From the NCBI RefSeq assembly GCF_017591435.1, contig NC_059300.1, positions 19,932,936-19,996,935 on the forward strand: a DNA stretch of 64,000 bases, given 5' to 3'. A program made the position numbers and the translations under genes. Below are positions 10,942 through 22,052 of the stretch, piece after piece (position 1 is the first letter of the stretch; each line of letters starts with the position of its first letter). The notes under the pieces were generated by a model. The model made no database searches, had not been told where the DNA came from, and worked only from the letters and a program-made list of their open reading frames with translations. Source of the DNA: Portunus trituberculatus (Eukaryota > Arthropoda > Malacostraca > Decapoda > Portunidae).

Positions 10942-11307
10942 TGTCGTATTGTTCGATGTGTATTGCTCGTCAGGCTTAGTAAAACACCAATTACGCTTGC
11001 AGTATATTAGTGCAGAAGTATGTACAGGTGCGTGAAGAACACAAGTGGGAGCGGCACACGATTGCCGAGAGCGAGCAGGCTGGAGCGGAGGAAGGTGTGT
11101 GTAGCTGCACCTTGTGGCTCCAAGTCAGAACTGCCATCCTCCACGGTGCAGGTCAGCAGGTGCGTTCGGTGGCTCGCCCAGTCGTAGCACTCGAACGCTC
11201 GCTCTTTATTTACACAGCCAGCATTAACAATCATTTGTTCCCTCATACAAAGATACCTAAACTCGCAAACACAATTACACTTTTACTACGAACTATCAAA
11301 CCACACA
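10942..11307 (-). repeat. LTR of gypsy copy 2
   Basis: On the minus strand it would begin TGTGTGG (11307) and end CGACA (10942), with TG..CA ends and a purine-rich tract directly upstream. The outer end is defined because it abuts LINE A sequence exactly at 10941/10942. The inner end is inferred from the polypurine tract, so its position is less sure. No second LTR is present. Confidence 0.65.
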
Positions 11308-11319
11308 CCTCCCCCAAGA
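11308..11319 (-). other. Polypurine tract of gypsy copy 2
   Basis: TTGGGGGAGG on the minus strand lies immediately before the LTR, where the plus-strand primer of LTR retrotransposons is expected. Confidence 0.6.
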
Positions 11320-11365
11320 CATCAGAGCTGAACCTAATGTACAGATGTCTAACTATGTCTAAGCA

Positions 11366-14065
11366 TCATTGTGTGTAGGTATCCGAGTCCCATCGTACTT
11401 GCAGTCGCTGTGGTGGTCTTCCGTTGCGGTCACTGCGACGGGGCGGGAGCTGTGAGTCGAGCTGTGGTACTGCATCCTCGCGCGATGGAGTGCGTGCCGA
11501 GATGTTGAGAGGAGTGGATTTGTTCTCCCTCATAAGCGGGCGATGAGGACGAAGGAATTTCCGGTTCCGCCATAGGATGCGCCCACTGTTCATCTTGACA
11601 AGGTAGTCGCGTCGTCTTCCTACCCCCACGATGACGCCCACTTTGTTCCACTGGCCACTCACGTGATCTTGCACGTCGACATAACCACCGAGATGAAGGC
11701 GAAGAAGTTCTCGTGCAGTAGTGTCGTGCCTCTGCTTCGCCTGGTTCCTGAGACGTTCTGCCCTTAAGTCACACTCGTCTGCTGCGCGCTGCCACTCTGG
11801 TGCATATGAACGATGATGGGCAGGAACCGTAGATCTCATGGGGTGTCCAAAGAGTATCTGTGCTTGTGATCTTCCCTCATCACGCGGCGTATTCCTGTAC
11901 TCCAGTAAACCCCTGGCGAATGCGTCGCTGTCTAAGTGCCCCCTTTCCGTGGTCGTCAATATGAGCTTCTTGACAGCTTTGACAGCGGCCTCAGCGTGTC
12001 CATTGGCGCGAGGGTAGTGTGGGGAAGACACCCGGTGCTCCACCCCCCATCGAGCCAGGAAGCGGCGTGTTGTTGAAGCCTTGAACTGGGGACCACCATC
12101 CGTCCTCAGAATGACAGGAACACCAGTATCAGCAAATACCGACCTCAGAGCTCGGATGAGGTTGTCTGCTGACGCGGGACGAGGGCAGGCAGTAACATAC
12201 GGCCATCCAGACATCCGATCTACGTACACAAGATACGTGTGGCCAGCGACGTGGAAGTAATCGGCCGACACCGACTCGAAGACTCTGCTGGGCCGGTCGT
12301 CGTCCTGCCAGAGTGGCTCATTCTGATGACTCGGGAGGAGAGGTCGACACTGAGGACAACTGGAGACTAAGTTTTCTATGTCACGATCCATACCCGGCCA
12401 ATAAGTGGTTTGTCGAGCACGGCGCTTCGTCCGCTCGATCCCTTGATGACCGGCGTGCAGTTTCTCCAGTGTTTCACGGCGCAGGCCGTGTGGTATCAAC
12501 AGCCTTGGTCCGTACACGATAAACCCGTCGTCCACTGCTAACATGCTTCGGACAGGCCAAAATGGTCTCAGGTGTGGCTCCAACTCATGGCGGTGCTCAG
12601 GGAAGCCGGCAAGTATGACACCTCGTAAGTCAGTATATTCAGCATCCCGTTGCGCTGCATCACGTATCTTCTCCAAGGTATGATCCCTGAGAGGCGCCAA
12701 ACGAGTTCCATCCTCACAGACGGCGTGTAAGGCGGAGACAACAGCGGCGTGTAGAGGATCCACGTCATCACTGTCTGTTGTGTCGCCAGGGGTGCCTGTA
12801 TCTTGCACTGGCGCCCGTGACAGAGCGTCAGGCGCGTAGTGGGCTGTCCCTTTCTGCCATCGTGCTGTGAAAGAGTAGCCGGTAAGTTTCTCTCTCATGC
12901 GCTGTAGGCGCGTATTTTCTATTTCCCCGAGCATCTTGGAGTTCAGGATGGGAACTAAAGGTCTGTGATCGACGACCAGGTCAAAATGAGGCATACCTGT
13001 GAGGTAAGTTCCACATTTCTTTATAGCCCACAGAACAGCAGCCATTTCCACCTCTATAACTGCATACCTGGACTCCGTATCAGAAAGGAATCTGGATCCA
13101 CACTGCACCAGCTTCCAGTCTTCCCCGTGTTTTTGTAGGAGTACAAATCCTAGCCCTTGCAACCTCGATGCGTCTGTCTGCAGCATCGTCGGCAGGGATG
13201 GGTCAAAAAATGCAAGGACTGGTGGCGATACCAAGCACGTCTTGACTCGTTCAAATGCCTCCTCATGATGCTGTGACCAACACCACTCATTCTTGGGTCG
13301 CAAAAGGTCTCGTAGGGGTTGAGCGGCGTCTGCAACAGTTGAAGAAAAACTTCCTAGTTGATTGGTGAGGCCCATGAACGAACGGAGATCAGTGATGTTT
13401 TGTGGCCTCGGGAAATCAGCAATCGCCTGCGTCTTCCGCGCATCACTGGTGTATCCTAAAGGTGAGATGGTGTAGCCACAAAAGTCGATCATGTTTTCTC
13501 CAAACTTGAATTTTCCTTTGTTCAAAGTGACGCCGTGCTGATCACAACGATGCACAATGTTGATGACGTGTGCAAGATGGTCTTTATACGTTGTGTCGTA
13601 GGCCAGAATATCGTCCACGATCTTGATGGTTTGCGGGATGTCTCCAAGTGCTTTGTCACCCCGTTGGTTGTACTCATCTCCTGACGAGACTAGCCCCATG
13701 ACAGCACGTTTAAACTTGAACCGGCCCCAGGGTGTTATGAAGCACGTCAGGTCTTGATCCTCGTCTGCGATCTTAATTTGAAAGTAACCCATCTTGGCGT
13801 CGAGGATAGTAAACCATGCCGCAGATCCCATAGAAGATATAGCGTCATGGGGTGAGCGAACAGGATACGCTGGTCTTCTCACGTAACGATTAAGACGAGT
13901 GAGATCGACACACAGTCTCACACCTGATGGCTTCTTAGGCACCGGCACAATAGGATGGCACCAATCCGTCGGGTAGTCAACCTTCTCAATTATGTCCTTG
14001 TCTAGTAGTTCATCCAACTGATGCTTGATGTCTTGACGCCAGGCGTAGGGAATCGTTCGTGGAGC
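11366..14065 (-). CDS. Gypsy-like Pol: reverse transcriptase, RNase H and integrase (5'-incomplete)
   Basis: Read from 14065 towards the stop at 11366; the frame is open for about 900 codons. Residue numbers below count codons from 14257 in this frame; codons before 65 are antisense gag read-through. RT: LDAKMGY near 152-158 with the first catalytic Asp, VDD at 214-216, preceded by the unusual MGLVSSGDEYNQRG. RNase H: TDAS (Asp 362), a Glu near 402-404, Asp 430 and Asp 477. Integrase: zinc-binding H601, H604, C634, C637; catalytic Asp 666, Asp 720 and Glu 756; then a basic tail. All catalytic residues seen are intact, so the enzyme part looks young. It lacks protease and the start of RT upstream because of the head-to-head junction at 14065, so it has no natural start codon. 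Confidence 0.9.
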   Translation of the reverse strand, partial: APRTIPYAWRQDIKHQLDELLDKDIIEKVDYPTDWCHPIVPVPKKPSGVRLCVDLTRLNRYVRRPAYPVRSPHDAISSMGSAAWFTILDAKMGYFQIKIADEDQDLTCFITPWGRFKFKRAVMGLVSSGDEYNQRGDKALGDIPQTIKIVDDILAYDTTYKDHLAHVINIVHRCDQHGVTLNKGKFKFGENMIDFCGYTISPLGYTSDARKTQAIADFPRPQNITDLRSFMGLTNQLGSFSSTVADAAQPLRDLLRPKNEWCWSQHHEEAFERVKTCLVSPPVLAFFDPSLPTMLQTDASRLQGLGFVLLQKHGEDWKLVQCGSRFLSDTESRYAVIEVEMAAVLWAIKKCGTYLTGMPHFDLVVDHRPLVPILNSKMLGEIENTRLQRMREKLTGYSFTARWQKGTAHYAPDALSRAPVQDTGTPGDTTDSDDVDPLHAAVVSALHAVCEDGTRLAPLRDHTLEKIRDAAQRDAEYTDLRGVILAGFPEHRHELEPHLRPFWPVRSMLAVDDGFIVYGPRLLIPHGLRRETLEKLHAGHQGIERTKRRARQTTYWPGMDRDIENLVSSCPQCRPLLPSHQNEPLWQDDDRPSRVFESVSADYFHVAGHTYLVYVDRMSGWPYVTACPRPASADNLIRALRSVFADTGVPVILRTDGGPQFKASTTRRFLARWGVEHRVSSPHYPRANGHAEAAVKAVKKLILTTTERGHLDSDAFARGLLEYRNTPRDEGRSQAQILFGHPMRSTVPAHHRSYAPEWQRAADECDLRAERLRNQAKQRHDTTARELLRLHLGGYVDVQDHVSGQWNKVGVIVGVGRRRDYLVKMNSGRILWRNRKFLRPHRPLMRENKSTPLNISARTPSREDAVPQLDSQLPPRRSDRNGRPPQRLQVRWDSDTYTQ
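13624..14065 (-). repeat. Left arm of the 442-bp RT inverted repeat
   Basis: Reverse complement of 15727-16168. All portions I aligned by eye are identical, and the translations of both arms agree residue for residue. Confidence 0.9.
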
Positions 14066-16179
14066 AGTTAGCAGCCTTGTTGGTGCGGCAAGCAGATGCA
14101 GCAGAACGGGCCCAGAAGGAGTCTCAACGCAGGGAAGAATGCATGAGTAAACTCCTGGAGGGCTTGGTGTCTCAGCAAACCCACGCCGACGGTACAACAG
14201 CACACTCTGCCGGCGACAACAGCACAAGCAACGAGACCCTCGACAATAGCAGCACACCGGCTAGATTTCCCGTCACCGCTGCAACGGCACCACGTCTGGC
14301 ATCATCTGCGTCCTTGCGTGAGTTCGATTCATGGCGCCACAAGTTCAGGGGCTATGTTACTCTCACGAAGATGTCCTCGCTGCCTCATGCGGAGCAGAGA
14401 GCAGCACTCTCTTCTCTCCTGGACGACGAGTGGACGCGGATCCTTCGTTACGTCATCAGTGTGGAAGAAGACGCCGACCTGGACGAGGTTTTGGATGCCA
14501 TGGAGTGTTACCTTCGGGGACAGCGTAACATCATCGTTGATAGGAGGGACTTCTACTCTCGGGTGCAAGAACCGGGAGAAAGTTTTGAATACTTTCTTTG
14601 TGCTATTAAGGAAATAGCGAACTTCTGCGACTTTTGTGACAAGTGCCTGGACAATAGACTGCGTGATCGCATTGTGGTCGGTACGAGTGACGAGGTAGCT
14701 TTGAAACGCATGTTAGAGGACCGAAAGCTAACACTACAAACAGCGATTGATCTGTGTAGAGCATCCGAAAGTGCAAACCAGTGTAGTGCCATGATCAGGG
14801 GCTCTGCAGGTCATACAGTGAACAAGGTGTCCAATTACAAGAAAATGCAGAAAACTGGCACCAAAGTAAAAACTGGTACTATGTGTTACCGCTGTGGAAA
14901 AGACTGTCGCAGTGACAAGCAGGGGTGTCGAGCAGTTAACAGAAACTGCTCTAAGTGTGGTAAACGAGGGCACTTTGCAGTTGTGTGTCAGTCAGCTGTG
15001 CAAGTATCGTGCCGCGAAGCTTTTAAGCACCTTGTGAATCCCTCGCTAAAACCCTCGAGTGCCAAGCGTAACCGTAAGACGGTGTACCAGCTCCTTGGAG
15101 GCGTGTATACCAGACGAGTGACCGCGCGCCCCGCGCCACGGGTTAAAGTTGAGGCCACGCACCCTGCAGGACGTGACTTGGTCGTGTGGACACCAGATTC
15201 CGGGGCAGAAACGACTGTAATGGGCCTCGACACGGCACATTCACTGGGAATTTCTCTGTCTACCCTGAACCCTGTTGATGACGACATTTTTGCTGCTGGT
15301 GAACAGCCACTCACCTGTTTGGGAACCTTCCAGTCACACCTGGAATTGGGTGAGAAACAGACAGAGACAACAGTGACAGTCGTCAAGGAGATCAAGGGAG
15401 CCTTACTCAGCTGGTACGACTCCATCGCTCTTGGGATTCTGCCAGAAAACTTTCCTGCCCAGATTAACGCGATTCAGCAACCGAAGAAACGACGCTGCCA
15501 GGAACAGAAGGTCGAACCACGATCACTTTCGGCGGCACCATCATCAGCAGAACTACCTAGTTGGCCGCATGCGTACGACCTGACACCGTCACAGCGGGAA
15601 AACCACGCCAAGGCGATAATGAAGGCCTTCCCAAGGGTCTTCAGTGCGTCATCATCACTGAGGGAAATGGAAGGAGGTCCGATGCAGATCCATCTGACCA
15701 ACGATGCTCGTCCATTTGCAGTTACGGCTCCACGAACGATTCCCTACGCCTGGCGTCAAGACATCAAGCATCAGTTGGATGAACTACTAGACAAAGACAT
15801 AATTGAGAAGGTTGACTACCCGACGGATTGGTGCCATCCTATTGTGCCGGTGCCTAAGAAGCCATCAGGTGTGAGACTGTGTGTCGATCTCACTCGTCTT
15901 AATCGTTACGTGAGAAGACCAGCGTATCCTGTTCGCTCACCCCATGACGCTATATCTTCTATGGGATCTGCGGCATGGTTTACTATCCTCGACGCCAAGA
16001 TGGGTTACTTTCAAATTAAGATCGCAGACGAGGATCAAGACCTGACGTGCTTCATAACACCCTGGGGCCGGTTCAAGTTTAAACGTGCTGTCATGGGGCT
16101 AGTCTCGTCAGGAGATGAGTACAACCAACGGGGTGACAAAGCACTTGGAGACATCCCGCAAACCATCAGGATGAAATAA
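14059..16179 (+). CDS. Gypsy-like Gag, protease and truncated RT
   Basis: A single open frame of about 706 codons, starting at the junction without an ATG (first codon GTG, so the true start is missing). Residues 1-240 form a gag-like region with heptad-like charged stretches. A first Cys-rich segment starts at 276 (CYRCGKDC), followed by a good zinc knuckle at about 297-310 (CSKCGKRGHFAVVC). An aspartic protease active site, PDSGAET, lies at about 379-385. RT begins near 553 with APRTIPYAWRQ and runs through LDAKMGY to DIPQTI, where the element ends at about 16168 before the VDD box. The last few codons are LINE sequence. Gag and Pol share one frame here with no visible frameshift signal. 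It cannot be functional alone. Confidence 0.88.
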   Translation: MEQLAALLVRQADAAERAQKESQRREECMSKLLEGLVSQQTHADGTTAHSAGDNSTSNETLDNSSTPARFPVTAATAPRLASSASLREFDSWRHKFRGYVTLTKMSSLPHAEQRAALSSLLDDEWTRILRYVISVEEDADLDEVLDAMECYLRGQRNIIVDRRDFYSRVQEPGESFEYFLCAIKEIANFCDFCDKCLDNRLRDRIVVGTSDEVALKRMLEDRKLTLQTAIDLCRASESANQCSAMIRGSAGHTVNKVSNYKKMQKTGTKVKTGTMCYRCGKDCRSDKQGCRAVNRNCSKCGKRGHFAVVCQSAVQVSCREAFKHLVNPSLKPSSAKRNRKTVYQLLGGVYTRRVTARPAPRVKVEATHPAGRDLVVWTPDSGAETTVMGLDTAHSLGISLSTLNPVDDDIFAAGEQPLTCLGTFQSHLELGEKQTETTVTVVKEIKGALLSWYDSIALGILPENFPAQINAIQQPKKRRCQEQKVEPRSLSAAPSSAELPSWPHAYDLTPSQRENHAKAIMKAFPRVFSASSSLREMEGGPMQIHLTNDARPFAVTAPRTIPYAWRQDIKHQLDELLDKDIIEKVDYPTDWCHPIVPVPKKPSGVRLCVDLTRLNRYVRRPAYPVRSPHDAISSMGSAAWFTILDAKMGYFQIKIADEDQDLTCFITPWGRFKFKRAVMGLVSSGDEYNQRGDKALGDIPQTIRMK
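15727..16168 (+). repeat. Right arm of the 442-bp RT inverted repeat
   Basis: Matches 13624-14065 in opposite orientation. The arms enclose a 1.66-kb loop holding gag and protease. Confidence 0.9.
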
Positions 16180-16865
16180 AGGAGGGAAAGAAGAAGAATA
16201 AAATTTATAGATGTTTTTGGCCAGATGCCAGAAGTCTCGAAAATTTGGCATTTTCTATTTATGAAAGAATGTTTGGCAAGTTGAAGAACAGACTTGGCAT
16301 GATTCCGAGCAAAATATAAAATGCATGAGATTCAGGAGATGGAAGGCTCAAGTATCTATTGTGGGCAACCTCTCTATCATGTATAGCACGAGAACAGGCT
16401 GATTTAAACCAAGGTTTAGAAGGTTTAGGTTGAGAAAAAGAATAAGGAATGTAAGCCTCCATGCCAGACATTATCACCTCTGTTATGCGTTCAGCACACA
16501 GAGATGGGTCTCTGACACGGAAACAGTAATCATTCCAGGGAAAATCAGCATAAAACCTCCTCAGGTCCCCCAAATTCGCAGAGGCAAAAACCAGAGGCAT
16601 CTCCGCTTTGGGAGATCCGGAGGAAGAATAGGAGAGATAGGACAAGATACAGGAGTGAGATTGATGTCGGAGGAGCCCAACGGAGAAGATAGGGTAACAG
16701 CATAAGCAGAAAGATTAGAGGTAAGGAAAAGATCAAGAATGTTGGGCGTAGGGTGTTGCACCAGTTGCTTTAGGTCATAGAGGATAGCATAGTATTAAAG
16801 GCAAGTTAACCCAGGATGGTCAGTGAAGGGAGAGGAAATCCAAAGCTGGTGGTGAACATAGTTTT
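16162..16865 (-). mobile_element. LINE family A, copy 2: 5' part on the minus strand
   Basis: Continuation of the LINE interrupted at 10941. On the minus strand it encodes the endonuclease C-terminal half, with a QPKPSKPWFKSACSRA stretch near 16420 and an RDPSLCAERITEVI stretch near 16505. The recognisable LINE sequence stops at about 16865, so the copy is 5'-truncated. The LINE sequence across the split (CATCCTGATGGTACC) is continuous when the gypsy insertion is removed. Confidence 0.82.
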
Positions 16866-17652
<787 letters not shown>

Positions 17653-18280
17653 TTAAGCTTTTTATACAAAATTCTATATCGAAGACTAAAATTCAGCAAC
17701 TTTAGTTTTCAAGATTGTTCAATAGTGTATAATGTGTTTAAAGTTTTCGTGGCTTACTTACCAGCTTTCTGAATCATAACCACTATTATTTTTCTTCTTA
17801 AAAGTAGACACATACGCGCACGTGGATGGAACACCAATTCAGTCACGACATATCACATCACACCACAGCCCACCTCACCGCTACACAAAACCAATTACTA
17901 ATACTTAAAAGATATGGCAACAAATCCTTGTGTTCTTCGCGAAGGCGGCGTTGATGTCGACGCGGCGTGGCAACGGCGGCGGTGGCGGGGACAACGGTGG
18001 TGACTAATCGGCTTAGTTTCCAGTGGCTGCGGTGAAGGGAAAAGGATTTCTTCAGAGCGTGCAAAGCCTTCTATCAGCCACCCCGCCACGTCCAGCACCG
18101 CCCTGCCCCGTCCTGCCCTACCCTGCCTGCCTAGACTCGTTACTCTTCACTGTCATAGTTTAAAGTGCCCCGTCACTCCACCCACTAGGTATATAAATTC
18201 ATGTCATAGCTTCTGCACTCTACATTCACTGCCCCCATTAAATAGGTCATCCACTTTAATCCACTTGACATCATGACTAG
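17653..18280. other. Interval without recognised gene
   Basis: Mixed sequence. A CG-rich patch with GGCGGC-type motifs lies at 17940-18130 and is unusual for this AT-rich window. No reading frame with recognisable motifs and no splice pair that I trust. Confidence 0.4.
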
Positions 18281-18284
18281 TACA

Positions 18285-19226
18285 ACTTCCACTTTTTTTT
18301 ATGTACGAGAGAAGGCCAGCCAAGGGCAACACAATGTTTAAAAAAAAAAAAAAAGGCCCACTTGTTGCTGGTTCTCTAAAGGATAAGAAAGGTTAAACAA
18401 AATTAGGAGCAAATGTCTTGACACCTCTCCCTTAAAAGAAGTCAAGTCGTACGAAGACGGAATTACAGAAGCAGACACGGAGTTCCAGAGTTTACCAGTG
18501 AAAGGTATGAATGATTAAGAGTACTGATTAACTCTTGCGTTAGAGAGTTGGACAGAAAAGGGATGAGAGGATGAGGAAAGCCTTGAGCAACGAGGCCGCA
18601 GGAGGAAGGGAGGCATGCAGTTAACAAGATCAGCAGAACAGCATGAAAATAACAATAAAAGATAGAAAGAGATGCAATATTTCGGCAGTGAGAAAGAGGC
18701 TGAAGAGTTGATGAGACGAAAAGCTTTTGATTCCACCCTATCTGATAAAACTGTGAGTGGAACCTCCCAAACATGCGAAGAGTACTCCATACAGGGGTGG
18801 ATAAGGCCTTATACAGAGTAAGCAGTTGGAGGGGCGAGAAAAACTGGCGGAGACGCCACAGAACGCCTAACTTCATAGAAGCTGTTTTAGCAAGAGGTGA
18901 GATGCGAAGTTTCCAGTTAAGATTATGAATAAAGGACAGACCGAGGATATTCAATGTGGAAGGAGACAGTTGAGTGTCATTGAAGAAGAGGGGACACTTG
19001 TCTGGAAGGTTATATCGAGTTGATGATAGATGGAGGATTTGAGTTTTTGAGACATTGAACACCACTAGATTTTCTCTGCCCCAAACGCAAATCTTAGAGA
19101 GATTATAAGTCAGGCGTTCTGTGGCGTCCCTGCATGATCTGTTGACTTCCTGAAGGGTTGGATGTCTCTGAAAGGACATGGAAAGATTTAGGGTGGTAGG
19201 TACCATAAGCGTAGGAGTGCTGGCTT
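18285..19226 (-). mobile_element. LINE family A, copy 3: 3' fragment
   Basis: On the minus strand this matches the C-terminal and 3' regions of LINE family A. It holds a frame from 19236 to 18463 containing SLSMFQRHPTLQEVNRSC-like and LGLSFIHNLNWKLRIS-like segments, also seen in copies 1, 4 and 5. The 3' end carries a T-run on the plus strand (18293-18300). The reading frame is fairly well preserved but truncated at 19226. It lacks the RT core. Confidence 0.82.
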
Positions 19227-19450
19227 TTGACTTCAAATGACACCTCGATCACATCCTTCCACATATTTTCATCCACGCTCTCAGACCTTCAATTGGCGTG
19301 GTTTTTCCTCATATCTAATAGCGACTGCACCTCCTCCAGCAGCCGAATTACAGTCATGCCTGTTACTATCCAGTCGACAGAAAGCAGAGGCGGAAGATAT
19401 CTACGTACAAAAGACAGCTAGTGTGAACCGGAACTAGAGCATGCGTTTTG

Positions 19451-19658
<208 letters not shown>

Positions 19659-19974
19659 GAGAGGGGCGTAGTCATTATCAATATTGTGGTACTATAGGGA
19701 ATATTCTTCGATGTGCGATGTTCCTTGGGTAAGATTACGTGCAATAATCAGTTAAACTCACCGTCGTTACGCCACTCAGGTGGTCGCAGGCAGGTACATC
19801 AGGTAGGCAATCCCCCACTGAGCACTCCATGCAGTCAATGGAAGACTTTCGTTATTCAATGCAAGATTTAAGTCAGTGTACAGAAAGTTGTGATTGTGTT
19901 AAATGTGTCATTCATGCAAACAGGATTTTACAAGCGGCGGAAAGCTTGTATAACTGATGCTGGTATTTATATCG

Positions 19975-20076
<102 letters not shown>

Positions 20077-20440
20077 CTCAAGGTCCATCTTCTCTCAGCA
20101 CTGGCGACGCATTCCCTTAACACACGGAGAAAAATTTCCACAGCAAAATATCCACATTTCAGCATAAGGTATTGGGTCCCATCTCAAGACGCACTGTTAT
20201 CACAGAAATCGAGGGATGGCGGCCATATATATCTACCGCCGTCACCGTCACTTAGTTACTGAAAGGCGGCCAGGCACCCTTCTGACTGGGACGCACCACT
20301 AACACAATAGTAGCAAGCCGGAGACAAAGAGTACACATGCATGCGACCAATGAACCTGCCGGTGATTCGACATATGTGTGTTTTCCCAATCTTGACAACT
20401 AGAATAAAGCATAAGGGGCAGAGAAGCAAGATGTTGTTAC

Positions 20441-20542
20441 CTTTCAGCGGTGATGGTGGTGCAGGTGGTGGCGGCTGAAGTCACAACAGAGTGAAGTACA
20501 TCCCATTGCTGCTCATCATCGAAACGTATTTAAACTCGTCGC
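20441..20542 (-). other. Candidate spliced exon, possibly 3'-terminal coding or untranslated
   Basis: On the minus strand a strong acceptor (TTTTGTTTTTTCTCCAG) precedes 102 bases that end at a donor-like AAAG/GTAACA. One frame is open from the acceptor for 19 codons (DEFKYVSMM at its start) and then reaches TGA at 20483-20481. The other two frames stop early. It could be the last coding exon of a host gene, an untranslated exon, or chance. No neighbouring exon was identified. Confidence 0.3.
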
Positions 20543-21483
20543 CTGGAGAAAAAACAAAATGAAGATATAATGAATAATGCTATACATTTTTCTTTAAATA
20601 CAGAATAAATAAACCAAAGATACAAAAAATACTGAGAAGTGAATGAGTCACAAAAACGTTGAGCAATTCATTTCCTGGGTAGTCTTGACACTTTTCCTTT
20701 GAAACAGTTCAATTAAGTAATGAGGAGGAAGAAACCATTTTGCGTAGCAAACTGGACAGTGTTGAGAGATACATAAATAAATAGCACAGAACCTCATACT
20801 TGACTACGATATTACTATACTGTATTATTTTTACTTAAAAACCGTATAAAATTACGCTGAAGGTATATAATATTTATAACAGCATTAGATTATCAGATAC
20901 AGCACGAAGGACGCGTATCTTTTCATGCGGTTCATATTTTTAATGACATTTTTTCTTCATAGTGAAACACCGAACCGACTGTTCAAGTTTAATCCTTATC
21001 CCATTTGCAAGAATTTCTTACTTATTCAGTGTTTTAATTAATATGAAACCAAAAGACAGGGAGAGTTTATATTGTAGAATCCCTCGTAATTGCTGGTGGG
21101 GCGAAGTTTATCTGGAAGAGCTCCGCCAAACACATTCCAAACAGTACTTTTAAACAAGGGAATAGTTTGGGACACAAGTCACTTCGAACACAAACCACTG
21201 GACCCTAAAAATGTCTCTAGACTCAGGACTTATTGTCAACACAGGCTTAATGAAGGAAGCATATGAATTAACCAATTCAGCCACCCAATCATACAATCAT
21301 ATTCACTCACCCATCCACCCACGTCCATTACATCTCAAACACGTCCGCACCCAACCATCCACCCGTCCATTTTTGTAAATCAAGCTTCTTGCTCAAGATT
21401 TGCTGATCATGGAATTGAACCACATTCATGATGAAGCGACTCAATGTTCACGAATGTGGCTGTTTGGGACTGAAATTTAGCTT

Positions 21484-21486
<3 letters not shown>
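20543..21486. other. Interval without recognised gene
   Basis: AT-rich unique-looking DNA with short frames only. I see no recognisable domain or terminal repeat. Confidence 0.45.

Positions 21487-21540
<54 letters not shown>
21487..21540 (+). repeat. (CT)n microsatellite
   Basis: Uninterrupted CT dinucleotides. Confidence 0.97.
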
Positions 21541-21544
<4 letters not shown>

Positions 21545-21879
21545 CAATGGTGGTTGTATCCTTGAATAAGTAATGGAGCTCCGTAATTAACGCGACGAAA
21601 ATACGGCCAACGGGAACAAATTACTCTAAGGACGAATCACCAGATGGAAAAAAAAAATCTACCAAGGATGAATAAGCAGTGAGTGAATCAACCAGGACGT
21701 CTCACCCGGGACGAATCACTTTCGCACAAATTGCAAGCATTAACCGCGTCACACAAGGTGAGAACAATTGCTAGGGGAAAGAAGGAGAGAAGTAAAGCGG
21801 GACTCAAAACTGTGTCACAAACTCTTATTAAATAGATGCCATATCATAAACAGACATACAAACAATAAATCAAAATAAG

Positions 21880-22021
<142 letters not shown>

Positions 22022-22052
22022 TAACCTTTGCTAGATCAGACAACTTAATTAA

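Larger units (their letters stand above)
10942..16168. mobile_element. Rearranged gypsy-like retrotransposon (gypsy copy 2) inserted in LINE A copy 2
   Basis: The insertion has one LTR (10942-11307), then the element's 3' half on the minus strand (integrase, RNase H, RT; 11366-14065), joined at 14065/14066 to the 5' half on the plus strand (gag, protease, start of RT; 14066-16168). The first 442 bases of the RT occur in both halves in opposite orientation. The left border is a proper LTR end next to LINE sequence. The right border is inside the RT, at a 7-bp identity (ACCATCA) between element and LINE. Reading frames are open and the duplicated RT segments appear identical where compared, suggesting a recent event. 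Confidence 0.88.

Noticed and set aside
11007..11246. Small protein gene within the gypsy LTR
   Set aside because: Lies wholly inside the LTR with no conserved motif; a chance frame in GC-richer sequence.
14066..14257. N-terminal 64 codons of the minus-strand Pol frame as a Cys-rich domain
   Set aside because: This part is the antisense of gag beyond the inverted junction; Pol similarity starts exactly at 14065.
18000..18130. CpG island or promoter
   Set aside because: GC-rich for this window, but short, and with no associated exon or initiator context that I could support.
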